Translations under genes and position numbers: made by a program | Origin: Deltaproteobacteria bacterium | Lineage (GTDB): Bacteria; Desulfobacterota; DSM-4660; Desulfatiglandales; HGW-15 | DNA: 10,511 nt | Assembly: GCA_030671095.1 (NCBI GenBank) | Contig: DAOVAK010000047.1 | Span: 1 to 10,511 of the forward strand | Direction: 5' to 3' | Shown here: one piece after another, positions 6,255-10,511 of the stretch | Layout of the letters: each line of letters begins with the position of its first letter | How positions within the stretch are numbered: the first letter of the stretch is position 1 | The notes under the pieces: model-generated | What the model saw: the letters and a program-made list of their open reading frames with translations, nothing else | What the model was told of the DNA's origin: nothing | Database searches by the model: none

Positions 6255-6673
6255 TTCATATGATCAGGGTGGTGGCAGACACGAACGTCTATTTGTCCGT
6301 AATCTTATTTGGTGGAAAGCCTGAACAGATCAGAAAACTGGCCAGAGAAGGAAAAATAGAGCTCTTGGTTTCGGAGATCATCCTTGCTGAAATAGCAGGC
6401 GTCCTTAAGCGAAAATTTAACTGGTCAGACTGGCAAGTCTCAGAAGCAATCAATGACATAAAAGATATTACAACTCTTATAACTCCAGCCCTAACCCTAT
6501 CCGTTGTTAAAGAAGATGAACCTGATAATCGCGTTTTGGAGTGTGCAGTAGAAGGAGAAGCCCAGTATATCGTGTCTGGGGATGAACATCATCTTCAACC
6601 TTTGAAGGAATATCGTGGCATAAAAATCCTCAGCCCAGCCCAATTTCTGAAAATGCTCAGCGAGCCCCAGTGA
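6251..6673 (+). CDS. PIN-domain toxin (PIN_3/COG1569-type RNase)
   Basis: A 140-residue PIN-domain protein. The four acidic metal ligands are present: Asp10 in VADTNVYLS, Glu47 in LAEI, Asp92 in PDNRVLECA and Asp111 in SGDEHHL. The order and spacing match the family of putative toxins labelled 'toxin-antitoxin system toxin component, PIN family'. It would cleave RNA, with the exact target unknown. Translation is coupled to the antitoxin through the ATGA overlap at 6251-6254; a second in-frame ATG at 6260 is a possible alternative start. Loss of any of the acidic residues would have suggested a dead toxin, but all are intact. Confidence 0.92.
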   Translation: MIHMIRVVADTNVYLSVILFGGKPEQIRKLAREGKIELLVSEIILAEIAGVLKRKFNWSDWQVSEAINDIKDITTLITPALTLSVVKEDEPDNRVLECAVEGEAQYIVSGDEHHLQPLKEYRGIKILSPAQFLKMLSEPQ

Positions 6674-6694
6674 TATAGGGCCTTCCTATGCCAT

Positions 6695-6724
6695 CCCCAT
6701 TAGCGGATTCAACGGTGCGGCCCT
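6695..6724 (+). repeat. Decayed partial copy of the three-way-junction palindrome
   Basis: CCCCATTAGC-GGATTCAAC-GGT-GCGGCCCT aligns with 5868-5896 (CCCCGTAGG-GGATTCAAC-AGG-GCGGCCCT), sharing 9-base and 8-base exact blocks in the same orientation. The left half of the element is missing, so it cannot form the junction. With the intact copy it flanks the toxin-antitoxin pair as direct repeats. Confidence 0.55.
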
Positions 6725-6825
6725 CATCCTGCTTACCAGCTCCGGGTCGACAGATTACAGCTTACTAATAACGAATAACATATAACGATTAGCGAGAACT
6801 TCCTGGTGAGTAGGGTTGGAATACC

Positions 6826-7581
6826 GTGTTGAAAGTTAAAGAGATCAAGGCCAAAAGCGTCCTCAATAAGTCGAAAATCTTTGACTACTGTGTCAATCCC
6901 TACACGGGCTGCCAGATCGGTTGTAGGTACTGTTACGCCCGTTTATTTATGCGGCGGTATTCCGGCCATAAAGAGGCCTGGGGTGAATTTGTGGACGCCA
7001 AGATCAATGCCCCTGAGGTCCTGAAAAAGCAGTTGGATAGGGCCAAAAGGGGAACCGTCTGGTTGTCTTCCGTCTGCGACCCCTATCAGCCGTTGGAGGA
7101 GAAATATGAACTCACAAGGCGTTGTTTGAAAGATCTGGCAGAAAAACAATTCCCCGTCCATATCCAGACAAAGTCAAAACTTGCTCTACGCGATTTGGAT
7201 CTGTTTCAGGCGTTTGAGGAAATTGAGGTGGGATTCACAATAACCACAGATGATGAGCGGGTGGCGAGACAATTTGAGCCTCGGGCAACCCCTGTAAAGG
7301 ATAGATTGAAAGCATTGGAAAAAATTCACGCCTCGGGGATCAAAACCCACGCTTTCATTGGGCCACTTCTCCCAGGAAACCCGGAAAAGCTTGCCCAGAA
7401 CCTGGTAGGCAAGGTGGACCATGTTTACATTGACAGAATGAACTATATGAATTCAATAAAAGGCTTTTATCGTCAGCAGGGATGGGAGAAGGAAACGACC
7501 GACAAATTCTTCGGCGAACACAAAAAAAGACTCACATCTGAATTAAAGAAAAGAAAGATGAAGTATGAGGTCCTTTTCTGA
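6826..7581 (+). CDS. Radical SAM protein, spore photoproduct lyase-like (COG1533)
   Basis: A 251-residue protein with the CX3CX2C radical SAM cluster motif at Cys29, Cys33 and Cys36 within NPYTGCQIGCRYCYA, which is typical of the SPL-like branch (COG1533). SVCDPYQPLE (about 82-91) and the QTKS near 114-117 are also typical of that branch, and DHVYIDRMNY (about 198-207) is the C-terminal strand of the barrel. It binds a 4Fe-4S cluster and S-adenosylmethionine in the cytoplasm. Members other than true spore photoproduct lyase have mostly unknown reactions, and nothing here suggests sporulation. GTG at 6826 is used with a weak AGGG (6812-6815); TTG at 6829 is the alternative. It has no obvious partner gene on either side. 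Confidence 0.9.
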   Translation: MLKVKEIKAKSVLNKSKIFDYCVNPYTGCQIGCRYCYARLFMRRYSGHKEAWGEFVDAKINAPEVLKKQLDRAKRGTVWLSSVCDPYQPLEEKYELTRRCLKDLAEKQFPVHIQTKSKLALRDLDLFQAFEEIEVGFTITTDDERVARQFEPRATPVKDRLKALEKIHASGIKTHAFIGPLLPGNPEKLAQNLVGKVDHVYIDRMNYMNSIKGFYRQQGWEKETTDKFFGEHKKRLTSELKKRKMKYEVLF

Positions 7582-7677
7582 CTTTCTCTCCAGCACGGAG
7601 TCACGAAACGCCCGCCTAAGCGCATAATAGCTTTCGAGTTTTACCTCATTAGGTATTTAGGCCGCAGGCAGAGATAC

Positions 7678-7751
7678 TTTTCATTGGGCGGCACCCGCCC
7701 GCCTCGCCTGAGCGGCTCGCGATGGCGGGCAGGTCTCCCGCCCGATGAAAA
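7678..7751. repeat. Nested hairpin repeat, 74 bp
   Basis: Outer arms TTTTCATTGGGCGG (7678-7691) and CCGCCCGATGAAAA (7738-7751) pair over 14 positions with one G-T wobble. Inside is a second hairpin: GCCCGCC (7697-7703) with GGCGGGC (7724-7730), extended by TCGC/GCGA and GAG/CTC around a small loop. It lies in the 274-base gap after the radical SAM gene. Confidence 0.75.
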
Positions 7752-7761
7752 ATATTTTCTT

Positions 7762-7826
7762 CTCTGTGTCCTCTGCTTGCCCCGCCATAGCCTTGGCGAA
7801 GGCGGGTGTCTCAGTGGTGAATCCTA
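7762..7826 (+). repeat. CTCTGTG-type dispersed repeat interrupted by a hairpin
   Basis: CTCTGTGTCCTCTG (7762-7775) and TGTCTCAGTGGTGAAT (7807-7822) would read as a continuous CTCTGTG...GTGGTGAA repeat if 7776-7806 were removed. That 31-base block carries the CCCGCC (7781-7786) / GGCGGG (7801-7806) hairpin. A related sequence in opposite orientation is seen at about 8373-8390. Confidence 0.5.
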
Positions 7827-7855
7827 ACGGAAGTTAATTGCGAGGAGAATGGAAT

Positions 7856-8242
7856 ATGGATGAATGGATACCGTTCAAAGAGGGGGACTATATCGTGGAA
7901 CAGGCCTTTTTGTTAGCGCCTGATGAATCCGCAGTTCTGCTGGAAGATGCCGTTATCAGGGTCTTTCAGGATAGACAGGGCCAACGCCAGATGAATGGCA
8001 GCTGCCGCGTGATAAATCTTCTCTTGGTCAGTTTGTTGGATGACCACAACGAAATTGATCTGGTGCTGGATTTGGGTGCAGAGTTCAAGTATCTCCTTAA
8101 AGATCCAATTCTGAAAGGGGGGAAGGTCTTCTCCCCTGATGTCAAATCCATGCTCCAATTTCTACCCAAAGAACCCTGGGAACAGATCCAGGAAGACGAA
8201 TTCGAATCCCTCTATTCTCGACTCCAGTTCCTCTCCGTGTAA
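7856..8242 (+). CDS. Hypothetical protein, 128 residues
   Basis: Not recognised. The start ATG at 7856 is chosen over an upstream TTG (7838) because GAGGAG (7842-7847) lies 8 bases before it. The protein is soluble and acidic, with no signal peptide or membrane segment. It begins MDEWIPFKEGDYIVEQAFLLAPDESAVLLEDAVIRVF, followed by the polar stretch QDRQGQRQMNGSCRV. A beta-rich pattern then leads into LLLVSLLDDHNEIDLVLDLG and a helical C-terminus with DEFESLYSRLQFL. It may be a small beta-barrel-like domain, but no function can be given. It stands alone between two repeat-filled gaps. Confidence 0.75.
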   Translation: MDEWIPFKEGDYIVEQAFLLAPDESAVLLEDAVIRVFQDRQGQRQMNGSCRVINLLLVSLLDDHNEIDLVLDLGAEFKYLLKDPILKGGKVFSPDVKSMLQFLPKEPWEQIQEDEFESLYSRLQFLSV

Positions 8243-8266
8243 TCTTAGGACAAGCCCACCCGTTTT

Positions 8267-8302
8267 ACAGGTTTTTTGTCTGACAGGATTTACAGGATGA
8301 AC
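8267..8302 (+). repeat. ACAGG short-unit repeat, left copy
   Basis: ACAGG occurs at 8267, 8283 and 8292. The core GACAGGATTTACAGGAT (8282-8298) matches the reverse complement of 8644-8660 at 15 of 17 positions. Sequences of this kind (AATCCTGT...ATCCTGTC) are dispersed in many bacterial genomes. Confidence 0.6.
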
Positions 8303-8408
8303 GGGATATCTCTTTCCTTTTCTCAATATTCTCTCGCCCGCTCCCCTTAGGCCGGGCCCAGGGTCGCTTGAGCCCACGGAGACCACCGAGATTTATATTG
8401 AAGTAATT

Positions 8409-8539
8409 GATTGCTTAATATTATTGGGAAGAAGGGTTTAAGGAAAAAATGAAAGATTTCTTTTTTCCCTTAAAATCTTTTCCCATTCTCAATCCCATGA
8501 CAGGGATTGAGGCCTGCGATGCAGGCATTTTAAGCAATC
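8409..8539. repeat. Branched four-stem palindromic element
   Basis: A perfect 10-base outer stem (GATTGCTTAA at 8409-8418 with TTAAGCAATC at 8530-8539) encloses three hairpins. These are a long imperfect one (about 8426-8484, GGGAAGAAGGG...TTTTTTCCC...TCTTTTCCC), a perfect 9-base stem (CTCAATCCC 8488-8496 with GGGATTGAG 8503-8511, 6-base loop), and a perfect 6-base stem (GCCTGC-GAT-GCAGGC, 8512-8526). The second and third hairpins abut with no base between them. It may be a structured RNA or a folded mobile repeat. It does not contain an ORF and ends about 330 bases before the cyclase start. Confidence 0.75.
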
Positions 8540-8552
8540 CAGCTGGGTTTGC

Positions 8553-8621
8553 TTATGTGCCTCTGGGAGCCCTGCCCGCTAGTGCCAGGAGTTGTCAGGC
8601 GGGTCCGTGAGGGGAACATAA
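8553..8621. repeat. Imperfect hairpin next to the branched element
   Basis: TTATGT (8553-8558) pairs with ACATAA (8616-8621), then CCTC with GAGG, and inside them CCCGC (8575-8579) with GCGGG (8599-8603). Small bulges separate the stems. It follows the four-stem element by only 13 bases. Confidence 0.5.
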
Positions 8622-8643
8622 AAAACAAGAGAAAATCATGTCA

Positions 8644-8660
8644 ATCCTGTGTATCCTGTC
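8644..8660 (-). repeat. ACAGG short-unit repeat, inverted right copy
   Basis: ATCCTGTGTATCCTGTC is the inverse of the copy at 8282-8298 (15 of 17 positions). The two copies bracket a block of about 380 bases that holds the branched element. Confidence 0.6.
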
Positions 8661-8688
8661 TGATAACTGATAACCAATAACGATTAAC

Positions 8689-8707
8689 CAACCCCCAACG
8701 GGGGTTG
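8689..8707 (+). terminator. Strong short hairpin upstream of the cyclase gene
   Basis: CAACCCCC (8689-8696) and GGGGGTTG (8700-8707) are perfect 8-base arms with an AAC loop. The following GCTGTTTGCC is only weakly T-rich, so termination is uncertain. A TTGACA (8717-8722) lies 9 bases further on and could be the -35 of the cyclase gene, with a poor TAGCTT 18 bases downstream. Confidence 0.4.
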
Positions 8708-8866
8708 CTGTTTGCCTTGACATAATGGAAAGGATTCAGGTAGCTTAAGCCGATGCAGGGGACTTTGGCGATCCCTCCAAGTGGCTGATTTTTCTAGGGC
8801 TCCAATTCTCCAGACGGAGGGGTGGAGTTCTTTACTCTTATCCTTATACCTTCTTTGCGTCTAGTC

Positions 8867-10252
8867 ATGAAGCCCTCAATTCAATTCGTCAAAAGAAAAG
8901 ATGGTGTGAAGCTTGCTTACACAAAGTTTGGGAAAGGCCCGCCTCTCATATATCCCGCTCCTTGGGTAACGAGCATTTTCTTTTTTCTTGAGGATCCGAT
9001 TCTAAATCAGTTCTGGCAGCGGTTTGCTCAAGAACTTACGGTCATCTTTTATGATAAGCATGGATGTGGTCAATCCGATAGGGATCGCAAGCAGTTCACT
9101 CTGGAAACCGAGCTTCTCGACCTCGAAACTGTGGTGAACCATCTAGGCCTCGATGATTTCATCCTTTTTGGAGTTTCAATGGCTGGCCCTATTTCAATAG
9201 CTTATACAGCTCGGAATCCCAAAAGAGTAAGTGATTTGATCCTCTTTGGAACTTTCGCTAACGGGAAGACTGTCGCAAAAGATGAAGTGAAATCTGCCTT
9301 GACCTCACTTGTCAGATCGGCCTGGGGGGTTGGCTCTAAGGCGCTTGCCGATATTTTCCTACCAGGAGCGGATGCAAAACAAGCCCAAGCACTTGCTCGA
9401 TTTCAGAGAGAGTCATGTACGCCTGAAGTAGCAGCTAAGCTTTTGGAGCTTGCGTACCTGTTAGACGTTAGGAAGCTTCTTTTAGGTATTGATGTCCCAA
9501 CATTGATTTTGCACCGTGAAGGTGACAAAGTTTCTCCCATTGTGCATGGTAGACAGCTGGCCGCTGAGATTCCTAATTCGCGATTTAAGGTACTAGAAGG
9601 GAACGTTCATCTCCCGTGGTATGGTGATTCGAATGAGCTCATTGAAGAAATTTTCCATTTCCTTGGAAGGGGGGCAAGGAGGGACGAAGCTGAAGTCTTG
9701 GTGCGAGAAAGCCTCGCAGAAGATACGGGAGGCTTTGCCACTGAAGGTGCTGAGATTGTTGAGCAGGCCACCATTGTTTTTTCGGATATCGTTTCATCGA
9801 CAGATTTGGTCACTCAACTTGGTGATACTGACGCACGCGACATATTTCTCCAACATGACAAGATTGTTCGTGATCAGATAAAAAGACATGGTGGAAGGGA
9901 GTTGCAGAACCTGGGTGACGGCTTTATGCTCTCCTTTGAATCAGCGACAGGAGCCATAAAGTGCGCCCGTGATATTCAAAAAGCAATATCCAAGGATCTA
10001 AGACAAATAAGAGTCCGAATGGGCATTAACACGGGTGAAGTGGTGAGACGTGAAGGGGAGCATCCTTTTGGGCAGGCGGTGGTTGTTGCCTCGCGTATTG
10101 CCTCTAAAGCGGAGGGTGAGCAGATCTTGGTTTCGGATGTGACCAAGCAATTGGCATCTGGCAGCAAATTTCCGTTTCTGGAGAAAGGGAGATTCAAACC
10201 CAAAGGCTTTACAGAGAGTATAAAACTGTATGAAGTGAACTGGAAAGGCTAA
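8867..10252 (+). CDS. Alpha/beta hydrolase - class III adenylate/guanylate cyclase fusion
   Basis: A 461-residue two-domain cytoplasmic protein. Residues 1-265 are an alpha/beta hydrolase: FGVSMAG with nucleophile Ser104, acid Asp220 (REGDKV) and His248 (NVHLPW), so the triad looks complete although the elbow reads GxSxA. Residues 302-459 are a class III cyclase domain with both metal aspartates, Asp307 (VFSDIVSST) and Asp351 (LGDGF), and Arg410 of the transition-state pair. The substrate-selecting residues differ: Gln347 replaces the usual Lys, His399 the usual Asp, and Val406 the usual Asn. Hydrolase-cyclase fusions such as mycobacterial Rv1900c are known and also deviate at these sites. 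It may make cAMP or cGMP in response to a hydrolase-domain ligand. ATG at 8867 is chosen because family members begin near M-x-P-x-I-x-(F/Y); a GTG at 8822 would add 15 residues, but its GGAGG (8816-8820) is only 1 base away. Confidence 0.9.
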   Translation: MKPSIQFVKRKDGVKLAYTKFGKGPPLIYPAPWVTSIFFFLEDPILNQFWQRFAQELTVIFYDKHGCGQSDRDRKQFTLETELLDLETVVNHLGLDDFILFGVSMAGPISIAYTARNPKRVSDLILFGTFANGKTVAKDEVKSALTSLVRSAWGVGSKALADIFLPGADAKQAQALARFQRESCTPEVAAKLLELAYLLDVRKLLLGIDVPTLILHREGDKVSPIVHGRQLAAEIPNSRFKVLEGNVHLPWYGDSNELIEEIFHFLGRGARRDEAEVLVRESLAEDTGGFATEGAEIVEQATIVFSDIVSSTDLVTQLGDTDARDIFLQHDKIVRDQIKRHGGRELQNLGDGFMLSFESATGAIKCARDIQKAISKDLRQIRVRMGINTGEVVRREGEHPFGQAVVVASRIASKAEGEQILVSDVTKQLASGSKFPFLEKGRFKPKGFTESIKLYEVNWKG

Positions 10253-10271
10253 GACGTCTAACCAGTTCAAC

Positions 10272-10433
10272 AACTAATACAAACGCAATAACAATCTTTA
10301 CATGGTCATTCCGAGCCCGCTCCGTCCCGGAGGGACGAAAGTCCCTTCGGGATGGGGCGTGGCAATTCCGATGCATATGAGATTGCTTCGTTTCACTCGC
10401 AATGACATCGCAATTCGTACATTTGTATTAGTT
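10272..10433. repeat. 162-bp nested inverted-repeat element
   Basis: Three levels of symmetry. Outer perfect 12-base arms AACTAATACAAA (10272-10283) and TTTGTATTAGTT (10422-10433). Middle 11-base arms GTCATTCCGAG (10305-10315) and CTCGCAATGAC (10396-10406) with one mismatch. An inner stem CGCTC/GGGCG (10318-10322 and 10355-10359) encloses two hairpins with 3-base loops: CGTCCC-GGA-GGGACG (10323-10337) and TCCC-TTC-GGGA (10342-10352). The middle part resembles the widespread TCATTGCGAG...CTCGCAATGA dispersed repeats, including GAGATTGCTTCG at 10379-10390. It follows the cyclase gene by 19 bases. Confidence 0.8.
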
Positions 10434-10489
10434 ATCAGTTTTTTCCACCGCGCCTTGCGCTATGCTCTTTGCGCTTAACGCCAACAGAT

Positions 10490-10511
10490 CTCCTTTTAGG
10501 GACAAGGAGGA
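10490..10511 (+). promoter_or_regulatory. Shine-Dalgarno of a gene beyond the window, within a hairpin
   Basis: AAGGAGGA (10504-10511) is a near-perfect ribosome binding site at the last base of the window, so a plus-strand start codon is expected within about 10 bases outside. CTCCTT (10490-10495) is complementary to AAGGAG (10504-10509) across an 8-base loop and could partly hide the site. Confidence 0.5.

Noticed and set aside
8575..8603. CCCGC/GCGGG hairpin as an integron attC site
   Set aside because: It lacks the GTTRRRY/RYYYAAC core sites, and no integrase or cassette array is present.

Overview
The window looks like accessory chromosome sequence from a Gram-negative, probably anaerobic bacterium. 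The branched-chain-amino-acid-type (HAAT) uptake operon, the aldehyde dehydrogenase, the molybdenum-hydroxylase remnant and the many GC-rich palindromic intergenic repeats suggest a deltaproteobacterial (Desulfobacterota-like) genome. No marker gene is present, so this placement is inference. No rRNA, tRNA, CRISPR array, transposase or phage gene was seen.

Left part (1-4301, all minus strand): reading leftwards there is an aldehyde dehydrogenase (4301-2814), a periplasmic LivJ/LivK-type solute-binding protein (2431-1217), the LivH permease (1017-148) and the first 47 codons of the LivM permease (143 to the window edge). livH and livM are 4 bases apart. The ATPases LivG and LivF would be expected beyond base 1. 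Import of an amino acid or carboxylate followed by aldehyde oxidation is the simplest reading; the substrate is unknown.

Middle (4302-5741): gene debris. A possible promoter for the dehydrogenase lies near 4450. A palindromic repeat is followed by a Gly/Arg/Phe-rich tandem-repeat ORF on the minus strand. That ORF runs head-on into a deleted remnant of a molybdopterin-binding xanthine-dehydrogenase-family subunit on the plus strand.

Right part (5742-10511, all plus strand): a CopG/RHH antitoxin and PIN toxin pair overlaps by ATGA and is preceded by an extended -10 promoter between two perfect inverted repeats. It is flanked by an intact three-way-junction palindrome and a decayed partial copy of it. 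Next come a radical SAM protein of the spore-photoproduct-lyase-like family, a 128-residue protein of unknown function, about 620 bases of non-coding DNA packed with hairpin elements, and a fusion of an alpha/beta hydrolase with a class III nucleotide cyclase. The cyclase has unusual residues at the substrate-binding positions. The window ends in a 162-bp nested inverted-repeat element and a Shine-Dalgarno sequence for a gene just outside.

The most notable feature is the concentration of nested or branched palindromic elements in the gaps: 1053-1139, 5844-5889, 7678-7751, 8409-8539 and 10272-10433. Several have hairpins with 3-base loops packed side by side inside an outer stem. They look like mobile or structural repeats of this genome rather than parts of the neighbouring genes.
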